Source of the DNA: Branchiostoma floridae
Taxonomy: Eukaryota; Chordata; Leptocardii; Amphioxiformes; Branchiostomatidae
Reading direction: 5' to 3'
Assembly: GCF_000003815.2 (NCBI RefSeq)
Contig: NC_049992.1
Span: forward strand, 3,589,882 to 3,653,881
Length of the DNA stretch: 64,000 nt
A program made the translations under genes and the position numbers. Each line of letters begins with the position of its first letter. Position 1 is the stretch's first letter. The notes under the pieces are model-generated. The model had not been told where the DNA came from. It saw nothing but the letters and a program-made list of their open reading frames with translations, and made no database searches. Shown here piece by piece: positions 11,601 to 22,619 of this stretch.

Positions 11601-14600
11601 TTTCGGAGACTGGTGGCTAGAATCATGTCCCTACAACTGAGACTACCGGGGTACAGAGCCATGGTATCTTATGATCAGAGAAAGCTGCTTACGACTCCTT
11701 ACGAGTGTTTACGAATGACTAAGATTTTTTTTCAATACATACGAATGCCTTCGAATACTACGTGCTTTCCCAATGCTTTCGATTGCTTCCAAATATTATC
11801 AGTGTAGTTTTTAATGAATGCTTTCGAATGTTTACGAACGTTGCGCCCATGAAACAGTGACCTTACCGTGATCTGCAGTCCGCTAGACGGGAGAAAGTTC
11901 CCGCCACGTAAACGCTCACCCACGTCCTGCAACAATTGGAAAACATGGTGATTAGAGAGGGCGCACGACTACGAGAAGAACGATTAAAGCACAGCGAGAA
12001 AAACACACGCGCGCGCGCACGTGCTTGTGTGTGCACACACAAACGCACAAACCCACGCACGAACGCACACACACACAAACCCACACGCACACCCACGAGG
12101 CAGAACTCACAAAGAGGTAGTCTGGAGTGCCGTTGCCATGTCTGTTTCTGTCCTGCTGCTTGTTCTTCCCGTCCCTTTTATTGCGTGAGTCCTAGGAAAG
12201 TGAGAAAATAAATTGGATGATTTGAGCAAAAACAGCCGCAAAAATTGTATTGCCCTAACCTAGATACCTCACAAAAAATCGTAGGAAGCCATAGACGATA
12301 CAAATAAAAATACGAGGCCTTTTTTGGTCTTAATCAACGATTAAATGGATGAATGAAAAATGAATGAATGAGTGAAAGAATGAAGGAATGAGTGAATGAA
12401 GGAATGAAGGAATGAGAGAGTGAACGAATGTTCCTTACCGGCCCGGTGTTTTCCCGCCGTTTGTTGCCGCGTTTCCTGTCGTCCTTCTCCCGACTGAGGA
12501 GCCGAGGCGGAGGCGGCGCGCGGGACGAGAACTGGTCCGACTCCTCGTCTGGTCCTGTCGACCTGTGGAGGGGAGAAACAAACAAATAGATAAACAAACA
12601 AACAACTTCAGAGGAGGCGGCGCGCGGGACGAGAACTGGTCCGACTCCTCGTCTGTTCCTGCTGACCTGTGGAGGGGAGAAACAAATAAACAAATAAACA
12701 ATCAAATGAACAAACTCAACGCCGAGGAGGCGGGGCGCTGTAAAAGAGCTGGTCTTATTCCTCATGTGTGTCGTTGCGTCATATGCAAATAAACAAACAA
12801 GACTCCGACCTAAAGGAGATGACAGCATTAAAAACGGTTTTCGTTGCTTTGGTAAGATTTCTCCTTTTTTGAAATATCTTGTGCATTCTCTTAAGCTATA
12901 GCAGCAAAATAGTGGTCCTACTTCCACCGTTGGTACCTTTCTGCTATTCTAACTACAGTCCCATAACCCGTTTTTAACTCAATTATGTTATAATTCTTAT
13001 CGAAAATGTCGTCTAAAGAAGTAAAAGTGATAAGCTCCAAACTCACTCTGTCTTTAAGTGATTCTGATCACCATCATCGTCATCCTCTTCGGTGCTCGAG
13101 TCTCCTGCATCTCTTCCGTGTTTCTCCTTGTTTCCCTTCACCTTGTCCCTCTCCTTCCGCCGAGTCTTGGGCCGCTTCCGCAAGTCCACGTCCAGCCCCG
13201 TCTTCAGCGGGGTCCTGTTCTCCGGGTGTGGGGAGCGGTCCCTGGACGGGAGAGGGAAGGAATGAAGACAGTCGTGAGAAAGGGAGTGAATAAATGAACG
13301 AACAAAAGATTAAGGAAGGCAGAAAAGTGATATCGAGCCAGTCTAAGTTCACTGAGGAGGTAGTATTCCATTGGTCGTGACAGATAAGAGATCTAGAGAT
13401 GCTATGTACAGTATACAGGTTCATTATACAGAGAAATTTCTATAGCTCTTTTTGACCATCACAATGGACAGTCTGGATCACAGTTCAACGTCTCGTCTTT
13501 AGCACTGTGACCCTTTATGGTAGCGTGCATGTCGAATGAACGAGTGAATGGACACATTAATGATTGAATGAATTAGTGGCTAAACAAGTGAATGGCTGAT
13601 GGAGTAAGTAGATAATGAGCGAATAAATGAATGAAGGAGTGAATCGGAAAATAAATGAAAGATACACATACCTAGACGGCGGTGGTGGACCGGGTGACCG
13701 TGCATTCAGGTCCGGGTAGCGCAGTCTGGGGTCGTCCCTCTCCGCCTCACGCCGCTTCAGGCGCGCCTCGGGGATCTCATGGTTCTGACGTGAGTCGGTC
13801 AGCGGTTTATGTACGTACTTCATTCATTATCATCATTGGTTATTGGGTTAAAATCAATGTAAGAAAAATCACGGGGAGAATAGGGGAGAACAAGAGAGAG
13901 ATTTTTGTTAGTGGCAGCAAAAAATATGTTATAACTTCAAAGCAAAGTTGGAACAAATTGTTGACCTGCCTTTCTGCTTAACTACGAGTTATCACACTGC
14001 AACAAGATAAGTGTGAAATAAGCGAGAAATGCTTAAATGTTCTTTTTAGGTTGGTATAGGCAAGAGGCCGCAGTGAGCTGCATAGTAACTAAAAAGAGTG
14101 TTAGAGCAACAATAAATTTTAAGAGAGAAAACAACAGATCTACATATCGGAGTAAGCTAAAAGTGACATACAAAACTGTAATTGTATGACTATGTTGCGT
14201 CGATGAAGGTTAGACATCCAGGTAATCAGATACGCCAAAAAGTAGTTACTCAAGCAACTGGATACGATTTTGGAAACGGTTAGACGTTTCAGACAACATT
14301 CGGTGTCTTTCGTCTTTGACGCTGGATGGTGTCTAAACCGTCTGACCGTTTTCAAAATCGTATTCAGTTGCTTGAATAAGTGCTTTTTGGCGTATGACTA
14401 CGATGAAAAACAGATCCACAGGCAAATAAGAAGAAAAGATACCTTCAGTTCCACCAGTTCGAACTCGTCCGGAAATTCCTGCATCATTTTCTCCACGTTC
14501 TCTTCTGTCAGGGCATACGTCTCGCCTTTACTTTTCAGCACGAACGCACGGGGGCGCTTCTTGAAGGCCAGGGTGGCGCGAACCCAAGAGTACAAGGCCT

Positions 14601-15709
14601 TAATAGTAACGGGATATAGGATAGAAAATATATCAGAATGGACACTAAGATGTAGTTTCCAGACGTGATATCCTGATTCTTAGTAATAAAAAGAAAAGAA
14701 GTTGTACCCTTACAATGGCAAATACATGTACATTATGATCCATCATGGCGTATATTGATATTTTGTACTTTATGCCTTGTACCTGTCATACACATCTATG
14801 CCCCCTTTCGGTCAGTAAAAGTAAAATCTTAATTGATATCAGCCCTACAGCTTCAGCTATGGCTAAACAGTAATATTCGAGAATGGCAGTTTTTCTACAT
14901 ATCTGTGATCTGACTCAGGTCATACTAAGTTGTATTTCTTTTATCCCCCACTTTCTTGACTCACCCTGAAAGCGTCCTTAGGGTCGAATCTGCCCACAAG
15001 CGTGTCCATCCCGGCCTTCACTCGCACCTTCAGCTTGTCGTCTTCATCCTCAGCGGGGGGCTGGACTGTGCCCTGGAAGGAACACGGGTAAGGAGAAGGA
15101 ACCCAGAAGAAGTTAGAACCTTATCTCCCAAGACGTTTTCATCAAGACGAAGTTTTTCTTCTGAACCTGAAAATACTGCAGCCAATCTACACACTTAAGT
15201 AATTGCCAGATGAAACTTTATCAAGCCTCATAAAACTTTTCTTCAAGAGTGGAGGTGCAAACTTCCAGGTATCTTTGACCCACTCGTTATGTCACGTGTC
15301 TATATGGTCACGTGCTAGAAGCGATGGGTTATTTCTCCTGAGTAAGACCGCAGAGTCGGCTTTAATTTTCGCGTTGGATACAAAGTCATTAAGTTGTATC
15401 AGACATCTATTTTATTTGTCTTAAGTTTTTGTCTTTTACACTGATTACCGAAATGTTTGATCTGAAGTGAACTCACCTGGATTTCGAAGACGTTAGGGAG
15501 GTCGGCGAGCTTCGTGTCTGCCCCGGAACCGGAAGCCGGATACTGGACGCCACCACTGGTCAGCACCAGGCGGGGAGGGATTTTGGCGTGAGTCAGGGTG
15601 GACCGGACCCAGATGTACACGTCCTGCGGAGCGGGAGAAAAAGTCGGTTAAGAACGGCAGGATTTACCTCCATGACAAATTGTGTGTGTTAGTGTGTGTC
15701 ATTGTATCT

Positions 15710-15745
<36 letters not shown>

Positions 15746-15842
15746 CAGGTATCCATTTGTACACCTGGTGTATGTGTGTATGTATGTATGTATGTGTGTG
15801 TTTGTGTATCTGTGGCTGTGTGTGTGTGTGTGTGTCTGTATA

Positions 15843-15880
<38 letters not shown>

Positions 15881-18800
15881 TGAGTGTGTGTCTTTGTATC
15901 TGTGTGTGAGTGTGTGTCTGTCTATGTTTCCAGAGAAAACAACTGGACAGATTGGAACGCGGGTTGGTGATATGCAAAAGTCAAAGTCGATCTTTGCAAC
16001 ACCCCCCCCCCCCCCGGTGTTTGATCTTGGTACTGCTCCAAAGCGTCCGCTTTTATGTTTTGTCCTGGACGTGCTATGGTCTTCCTTGATGACGAATAGC
16101 TTTCGATGTGAGGAAGTGGTGGTAAAGATTTGAGCCCCCAAGCAACTTCTTTTCGTACAAAAGTACTAATTTTATATTGTGTTCGTCACATTTCCGAATG
16201 TCCACAAAGTGTTCTCAAATTGCTGTTGTTTGTATTACCCACCATACTACACATGTTTCCGGGGCTTTAATTCGACACAATCGTCAATGCGACAACTGTC
16301 CAAGCTGCGTCTCCTCTACAAGAACAGAGCCCCAACTGTGCGAACGTACTTAGTAAAATCCATGTGAGCGTGATCGGAGCAGCTCTACACGTCTGAGGGA
16401 GAAGCTGATCTCGCCACGGGGTGAACCTAGCCTCTATCAGGCTTCGTGGTTTGGTGGTCTAATTGTAGAAATTGGTCAAATAGAGTAAATACTACGCTAG
16501 GGGAGTCAGCCGGCCGAGTAGGGACATTCTCCTTGAAAAATGGACCTTCTCGGCCGGCTGACTCCCCTAGCGTACGGTGACTCTATTTAGACCATCAAAC
16601 CACGAAGCCTGGTAAAGGCTAGGGTGAGTCTGTCACGAACCTGCAGTTAGCGAACTCATAAGGCGTGGAAAAGTCCCTGTACTTTCTAATAGTCACTTAT
16701 TCCGTCTTTGAGGATACAACAGTCACCTCTTTGTATTCCGGTACCGTCTATGCATCAGATATCTACAAAGCATCAAACTTAGCATATATAATGCTCTAAA
16801 GGTAGTACTGTACCTTCCCGACCAAAGTCAGGTAACCATTTCTACACCTGGGTGGAGTGAGGAAGGTCATGTAAAATGACTTTCCCAAAAGCACGACGTC
16901 AGGAGCACTACGTCACCGAGAGTACAGAACTCGGGACCTTTAGGTTTGGAGCCCAACACACACACTCATGACGCCACGCGTGCTCCTTGTACATAGATGA
17001 GGGTCTGCATGGGGGGGGGGGGGGGGGGTCTTGGTAACGCTTAACGGTGAATTCAGGAGGCCCGGTAACGCTTAACGGTGAATTCAGCAGGCCCGGTAAC
17101 GCTTAACGGTAAATTCAGAATGAGTTACAAAGCATAACAGTAACATCGACGTGCACTCCTGTTGCATACAAGGCTAGAGTAGTTATATCGGATGAAAATA
17201 CATTGTGAGAAGCAAAAGGTGCCCAGAACCCGGAGGAATGACAGGGACTCCCGGAGAATGTCCATAATATCTGTAAATTGACGTAGGCAGAGTTCCCGGC
17301 CCGCCACAGAGACGGCGACAGCAAATTTCTTATGGGGGGATTGAACTATTGTTTCAGCACATCGAGCGCCGAAGGTGCGACGCATTCCAGGGGGTCCGAT
17401 GCTCCCCAGGAAAAATTTAAAAATCAAGACCCTCTTAAATGCTATTTCCTGCATTTTCGGCCAATTTTGCCGACCGACTAAGCTAGGTTGATTTCGACAT
17501 TTTCATCAAATTACACATTATTATACTCGCAGCTTTGGCCTCCACCCGCAGAGTCCCGACATATTTTTACCATTTCGAGCTCGGAAGTCACGAGACGTTG
17601 TAATATAAGTCCGGGAAAATTTTAAAATCTGGACCGTCTGAAACGCCATTTACTGCATTTTGAAGGACAGATTTTGCCGTAAGACGAAGCTAAATTGAAT
17701 GACATTTTATTAGAGAGAATAGTTTTTTTGTGTGCGAAAACCTATGGCCCTAACATATTTTCGCCATGTCGTCGTGAGCGCCAATGGCGCAAGCCGTCGC
17801 AATGGAGGTCCGGAGAAACCTCATTTTCTGCATTCTAGGAGAACTGTTTGCCCGAAACTAAGCTATGTTTGACACTGCAGGAAATTTGTATGAGTGATAA
17901 AGTTTTGAGGGCGACGCTTCCGCAACATATTTTACCATGTTCAGAGCCGTAGGCCGGGAGGCTCGGCGAAATTTTGAAATCTGGACCCTTTGAAACGCAA
18001 TTTTCTGCATTTTCAAGGGTTCTATCTGGCATTTAACTTCGTGTGTATAGTATAACGGATTACGAAGAATTTCTTGGTAACGCTTAACGGTGAATTCGGG
18101 ATAACAAATAACGATTAACGTTGAATTAAAACGACCAATAACGCTTAACGAAGAATATACCGATAACGATTAACGTTGAATTAGAGCGGGTCGGTAACGA
18201 TTAACGGTGAATTAAAATGGCTGGTAACGCTTAACGGAAAAAGGCATGCAGACCCTCATAGATTCTATCCGTCCCACCCTCTCTCCCTCCTCCCCTCCCT
18301 ACGTACCCTGAGAGTTTTCTTGGCGGGAAAAGTCCTGACGATGGCGTCCTCTCCACAATAAACCATGACTTCTATCCTGTTGGGCCGGTCGGGCGGTCTC
18401 GGGTCCAACTTCTTCACAGACTGCAACACCAGAAGAAAATTTTCCGTTAATGAATGTATCGACTGAGATAAAGCACATGACTAGTTACTGTAGTACTGCC
18501 AAAAACAATGATCGAAATTTCAAGTAAAAACGTGCACTGGCTGTATGGAACCTTTAGTGTTTCTTTCTTCAAGAGTTGTTCAAACGGTCAACGTTATTCG
18601 GTTTTATTCATGTAAGTTTTTTTTTTTTCATTTATGTTGGAGAAAAAAATCCTGATCGCATGTACGTAACTATATGTATCCCCATAAAGGATACATACGT
18701 TCTAAAGATGATGGACAAGTTAATTTCTACTACAGAGTATGTGTGAATGCCTAAATCATCTATCCTCATGTTTGGCAAGACCCACTCTCCTTTCTTGGCG

Positions 18801-21800
18801 CCCGACCAGAGCCCCCCACCCCCGTAAGGCCTGTGTCACATTTCCTACCCGAGGCCAGGCCAGGATGTTTGGGGAAACGATGAAACTGTTTACCAAGGAC
18901 TACACACAAATTATATTCATGACAATTCTGTTTCTGTGTGTTTTGTTGTCTTTCGCATCATTTTATTTCGTTTCCGAAAGCTACCGGGCCGGTTCCCGGG
19001 CCGTTGGGAATTGGGACCTAGGCCTAACCCGTGCCCATCGCCCCCTCCGGATGATTACACACTGTATGATGTGTTTATACATAGATCCACCCCCATTACA
19101 GTCTGCACTACAAACACAGTGCTAAATCCTTTCTCCTTATGCTTGCAAATACAGACAAACAAGTAGCATCCCCCTCTCCCAACTTGTCGCCCAAAACCAC
19201 ACCTTCACACCCCTCCCCCGTGCCCATCGATGGATGATTACACGTTGTATGGTATGTTTATACATAGTTCCACCCCCATCACAGACTGCACTACAAACAA
19301 GTCGCTAAGCCCTTGAGCCGGCTGTATGTACGGAGCGTGATACCAACCGGGTTCTAAACGCCGTTAAACGCCGAGTTTGTCCCGGTAACACATCGCGGGG
19401 GCACGTCGCCATGGCAACGCGAACAACCGTTCTGACGCCATGACAGCCGCCATGTTGGACTGTCAGTCAGAAAGGTCACAAGCAAAGTTTAGATGACCGC
19501 TGTATGTGGTGTACTGAGCAAAGGTATGTGGCCCACTGACACCTCTGATAGAGAAAGAAAGCTTCATCAAGAAAAAATCATCTCCAAGGAAGAAGAAACG
19601 AAAACGCGAACGTTAAGTTAGTTAAAAAGTTTAAAGGTTTAGAAAAAATAACGATATCGATGCCCGCATTTGCTACATTCAGTTTTCACTTGGATATCCA
19701 TCATTTCTCTTACTCTGTCGAAAAGCAGCTTTCCGCTTAGAAATGATTATAGAAAATTAAACTATGAAACTCGTCTCGCAGCAGATACTGGGATTGGGTA
19801 CAGTGTTATTTTTCAAGGGCCCCTTCTTCAATAGAGTCTGGACCAGGTGAAAATGAAAGCTGTCTCCGACACTCTTATGCGGGCTCTAGCATTGATCCAC
19901 TTAACTAAAGCGGTCTAACCCGTAGCGAACCACAACTTTTGTCAAACCGTCTGAAACAACTTTAATCGATACCATTACTTCTTATAGAAACTATGTCGAT
20001 AAAATTGGCATTGAACTGAACTAAAGCTAACAAATCCTGAGCAAAATGACTCTCAAAGTGCAAGAGCTTCTGTGATAAAAACATAGCGGAATTTCTCTCG
20101 CATAGAAAGCGGGTGGGTTTGAGCCGTGGAGAAGTGTAAGCTGTGCAAATAACAGGCGATTCCGACACACAGGAGACCACACTTGTGGGTCGCTCGGACA
20201 CACTTATGAACCCGGGCGCGTCGCGTCGCTGGGAACGTGGCAAAACGTAACTTAACTGTTACTGCACGGTGTCATGATATACATATATACGGTTCATTTT
20301 GCGAAAGGAATAATTTTTTAGGTAAGTTCACACGTGCGTATTTATTCAAGTCCGTATAAGGTCCGAAAGGAAGTCTTGGCTTTTCAACCCTTGAGTTCAT
20401 GATTAGGATATCATACAAAATGTAAAAGTAGTACTGAGAAGTATTCGAGTGAGGAAATAACACTTTCACGAATACATTAAAGTGTGTTTTAAGACCGATT
20501 TTCATGTAGAGTATTGAATAGGTTACGTATGGGTTAGAATGGTGGTTAAGAATAAAAAAGATAAGTAAGAACATTTATTTTGATAAATAAATAAAGAACA
20601 TTGGTTGTTATTTTACGCATACCTACCAGCTGGTAAATGGAACAAAAAAGGTTGGCACAATTCTGCTGTGGATGAATTTGTGAGGATGGTTTCAACCCCT
20701 CCTTCTACGATAATTCTATTTTCAAAATTACTTGAAATTTGTTAAGCGACCTTTCAAATTTCAGGTCACAGCGAGTTCGACGCCGTAGTGGAATGGAGTG
20801 TAAATAAGACCAGTGCGTAGGAATTTATGACGTAATAAATCCCCAGTATTACCGCTCCAGGTGTGGCCGCACTAGTCAATAACACATACAACAAAAAACC
20901 CTGGTCGTTCTAAGTCCATAATCTCAGTATATAATCTAAAACAAGCGGCGGGGGTGTGGAACTAGGCGGAGCAACAATTCCAAACAGCGCCGTGTTTACT
21001 GTCGGGTTAGGTTAAATAAGAATCGTGTTATATACATAACCGTTTCTATAGGGATGGGGATTATTTTGGAATTATTCTATCTGCGCCGACATTGAATTTG
21101 GCGCGTGTTTGACTTGAATTATGGTTATTGTAACGTTACTAGGTACTTGGAGAGCGGCGGGTGTTTTGTGCGGTTCCTACGTTTGGTAGATAAATAAACT
21201 CTACTAAGAAACTGATCTCCAAGCAGATGTTGCATGGGAGGAAAATTCGTAACATTCTGAGATTTCCTCGTTTTCTCAGAAGAGGGCATTAATTTTTTTG
21301 CAAATTTTGATTTATTCAAATGATTATATCTCGCTCTCTCTTAGCTTGGCTTATGAATATACGGGAGAAGGAAATATACATAACACCACAAAATTAAAAA
21401 TTCCGATAATTCGTCGCTAGCGCGCTTTGTATGTCTGTAGTATACAGAAATACCCAGAAAAACAAGCTTCCCTTAAGGACAATTAAGAAGAGGACCTTAT
21501 CTTAGAGATAATGGAGAATTCTGTCTTTCCAGAGATCTGAGGATCGTCTTGATACTTCAGAGAAACTTCACTCCCAACATCTGCTTGGAGATAGATACAT
21601 CAATATATTTTTACCCGATCTACTTCTAGACAGAAGTTTCAATCCTTTGTTAAGCTCGTATATACATGGTATATCACATGTCTGCAGGCGCATATTCAGA
21701 GGTGTATTCCTTGTAGCATGTCACCTTCAAAAATGGTAAAGGTAGCCTCATAGACTTCTGGAAGCTGTTAGGACAGTTGGTTGTTATCCACTGTGTCTAG

Positions 21801-22619
21801 GGCATGGTATTGCAAGGCGGAGCCCATCCCTCTCTTTTCACCGCCCTTTTGTTTTACCTCAACACCCGAAGTCTGTTGCTCATATATAGTATATACACCT
21901 GGGTGGAGTGAGAAAAGTCGTGTGGGGTTAGGGCACATAGATCGGTTGCCTGATGGGATTTGAACCTGAACCTCTGGTTTCTAGGCCAACAATTGTAACA
22001 TCCCGCAGTTATGTCACACGACCCCGCTGTCTAGACTACAGAGAAGCAATCAAACAATTCTCACCTATTCTCCAAGTTAGGTTAGGTCGAGGCTCGCCGG
22101 TAAAAATTTCGACCCAACCTCTGCTTGGAGAATAATTCCTCTGGTTTCTTTGCCACCCAATTGTAACACCCTGTATTTATGCCACACGACCCTAGCCTAT
22201 ACTCGGCTCCGAGGATCGCTGGTCAGATAGTAGAAATTGGACTAATAGAGGAAATAGTATGCCAGGGGAGTCGTCCTATGGCCGGCCAACTCCCCTGGCA
22301 TACTATTCCCTCTATAGGTCCAGTTTTAAGATCTCGCAAGATCTCGCCGGTAGAGGCTAACACGACCCCACTGTCTATAGAAAAGTAATAAAGTAATTCT
22401 CACCTGGTCCACTCCCAGGTAGAACCCCCACTCCGGCACGTCGGGCAGGGTGAGGGAGTCCCGGGCGGGAGACTGCGGAGGGAAGCCGGGCAGGAGGATC
22501 GGGAACTCGCTCTTCAGCCGCGCCACCGACACGCTCAGACTGGACCTGCGGCTGCTGCCCACGCTGGGCGGGCGGCTGGACCAGCTCCCGGGCCGGGGCA
22601 CGCTTACGGCCGGGGACAT
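8587..22619 (-). CDS. Uncharacterised protein with two ubiquitin-like repeats and a helical C-terminal domain
   Basis: Fourteen coding exons: 22404-22619 (ATG), 18307-18420, 15477-15623, 14965-15072, 14443-14598, 13672-13784, 13047-13241, 12439-12562, 12111-12191, 11867-11926, 10889-10952, 9863-9981, 9193-9341 and 8587-8731 (stop). All have GT/AG ends and compatible phases, giving about 596 residues. An in-frame TAG lies 18 bases before the ATG. Two repeats look ubiquitin- or UBX-like: RIEVMVYCGEDAIVRTFPAK then DVYIWVRSTL, and KVRVKAGMDTLVGRFDPKD then ALYSWVRATL. A charged, disordered middle follows (KRPKTRRKERDKVKGNKEK and an acidic run). The C-terminus has helices with an EF-hand-like look (WIMELLDLDSDMTFDREVF). 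I do not recognise the family and assign no function. Confidence 0.75.
8822..8963. mobile_element. MITE of the CTCCAAGCAGAT family, one end lost
   Basis: The right end reads ATCTGCTTGGAGAT. The interior (AGCTGGCTAAGGAG, then AGCCAAACACACTC, CTCTGGCAGCTTTTGAT) matches the copy at 50099-50268. The left terminal repeat is missing. It sits in the last intron of the ubiquitin-like-repeat gene. Confidence 0.8.
8966..9150 (+). repeat. tRNA-derived SINE fragment
   Basis: GGTTCGAATTCTGCC at about 8993 matches an RNA polymerase III B box. It is followed by CTTGTGCCCTTGGAAATGACAA, cut here, and a CACTTCACTCAGGTGGAAATGG-type tail common to tRNA-derived SINEs. The A box is poor. Confidence 0.45.
9366..9520. 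repeat. Two degenerate copies of the 5' end of exon 9193-9341
   Basis: The segment from GTACAGCTCCTGCACAGCC to the acceptor and into the intron (TTATCATTACCA) at 9311-9377 is repeated at about 9395-9445 and again at 9478-9520, with drift. The last copy keeps CGTACAGCTCCTGCACAGCC almost unchanged. These copies are not needed for the reading frame. Confidence 0.75.
10016..10185. mobile_element. Foldback MITE ending TACTCTC(C/T)AAGCAGAGG
   Basis: Left end TACTCTCTAAGCAGAGG, right end CCTCTGCTTGGAGAGTA. Arms continue inward for about 75 bases (GTTCGGCT; CGGGCTTTCCATTTT against AAATGGAAAGTCG). It is the same family as the larger host element at 45267-46287. Confidence 0.85.
10438..10870. mobile_element. 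hAT-like MITE with perfect 8-bp target-site duplication
   Basis: The ends are TAGGGCTGGGTACCGGTAC and TACCGATACCCAGCCCTA. ATAGGAAC occurs directly before (10430-10437) and directly after (10871-10878). An 8-bp duplication is the hallmark of hAT elements. The interior is a mosaic of CAGGTCC/GGACCTG boxes plus unique DNA, with no transposase. It lies in an intron of the ubiquitin-like-repeat gene. Confidence 0.92.
12000..12090. repeat. (AC)n-rich low-complexity DNA
   Basis: CGCGCG and ACACAC runs just before exon 12111-12191. Confidence 0.85.
12605..12740. repeat. Tandem partial copies of exon 12439-12562 with its acceptor
   Basis: About 90 bases (AGGCGGCGCGCGGGACGAGA onward, through the CTGTGGAGGGGAGAAACAAA acceptor region) repeat the right half of the exon and its flanking intron. 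A third, shorter copy lies at about 12719-12740. The first copy keeps an open frame (DEESDQFSSRAPPP) and a usable acceptor but no strong donor. Confidence 0.8.
14230..14395. mobile_element. Foldback element (ATACGCCAAAAAG ends)
   Basis: Left arm ATACGCCAAAAAGTAG, right arm TGCTTTTTGGCGTAT. Inner arms pair through AAGCAACTGGATACGATTTT and AAAATCGTATTCAGTTGCTT. A related copy with CAAGCAACTGGATATGATTTT (cut) lies at 63545-63640. Confidence 0.75.
15679..15918. repeat. (TG)n microsatellite with a SINE scrap
   Basis: Long TG runs broken by TATG variants. CAGGTATCCATTTGTACACC at about 15747 is a fragment of the SINE described at 16836. Confidence 0.9.
16426..16623. mobile_element. Foldback MITE with CCTAGCCT ends, about 80-bp arms
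   Basis: The left arm includes GGGGAGTCAGCCGGCCGAG and the right arm CTCGGCCGGCTGACTCCCC. The termini are CCTAGCCTCTATCAGGCTTC and GAAGCCTGGTAAAGGCTAGG. Related copies lie at 22193-22362 and 58113-58278. Confidence 0.85.
16836..16985 (-). repeat. tRNA-derived SINE (CAGGTAACC / CACCTGGGTGGAG family)
   Basis: CAGGTAACCATTTCTACACC followed by TGGGTGGAGTGAGGAAGG is the signature of a family seen again at 21740-22015 and around 25.6/26.9 kb. Read on the minus strand it has a tRNA-like head and ends past the GGGTACCTG region. Confidence 0.6.
16999..18257. mobile_element. 1.26-kb element, GAGGGTCTGCATG ends, 6-bp target duplication
   Basis: The terminal repeats GAGGGTCTGCATG and CATGCAGACCCTC are exact. 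ATAGAT lies directly outside each end (16993-16998, 18258-18263). Subterminal tandem motifs GGTAACGCTTAACGGTGAAT occur three times at the left and about six times at the right. The middle holds several degenerate units of the shared core (for example GGACCGTCTGAAACGCC at about 17633). No transposase is seen. The superfamily is uncertain. Confidence 0.85.
19044..19312. repeat. Two tandem copies of a segment of about 180 bp
   Basis: GTGCCCATCG ... GATGATTACAC ... GTTTATACATAG ... TCCACCCCCAT ... GACTGCACTACAAACA-type text at about 19031-19125 recurs at about 19220-19310. It lies in the first intron of the ubiquitin-like-repeat gene. Confidence 0.75.
19405..19418. promoter_or_regulatory. X-box-like RFX site
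   Basis: GTCGCCATGGCAAC fits the palindromic RFX X-box pattern (GTNRCC, two bases, GGYAAC type). A second weaker match, GTTACCATAGCGAC, is at 23416-23429, upstream of the same gene's ATG. Motif match only. Confidence 0.3.
19450..21739. other. Intron DNA without recognised features
   Basis: Intron of the ubiquitin-like-repeat gene. Only isolated CTCCAAGCAGAT motifs (about 21210, 21578) and a GTTCACACGTGCGTATTTAT piece at about 20330 that resembles about 6973 were noticed. Confidence 0.5.
21740..22015 (-). repeat. tRNA-derived SINE, longer copy
   Basis: It runs from the TATCCACTGTGTCTAGGGCA region through CCGCCCTTTTGTTTTACCTC to ACACCTGGGTGGAGTGAG and a tRNA-like part (GATTTGAACCTGAACCTCTG). 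Read on the minus strand, a B-box-like segment precedes the tail. A fragment of the tRNA-like part also lies at about 22138-22195. Confidence 0.6.
22193..22362. mobile_element. Foldback MITE, second copy of the CTAGCCT family
   Basis: GTATGCCAGGGGAGTCG and CAACTCCCCTGGCATAC are inner arms, with outer ends CCTAGCCTATACTCGGCTC and GGTAGAGGCTA. It lies directly beside the first coding exon (22404) of the ubiquitin-like-repeat gene. Confidence 0.75.

Noticed and set aside
12334-12927. Minus-strand frame of 197 codons
   Set aside because: It runs through an exon, its duplicated copy and (TTTG)n-like repeats. Only the exon part is real coding.
15680-16141. Long frames across 15.7-16.1 kb
   Set aside because: They are CV- or TH-rich readings of a (TG)n microsatellite.
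16426-16623. Large hairpin as a structured ncRNA
   Set aside because: Two related copies with the same ends elsewhere in the window show it is a mobile foldback element.
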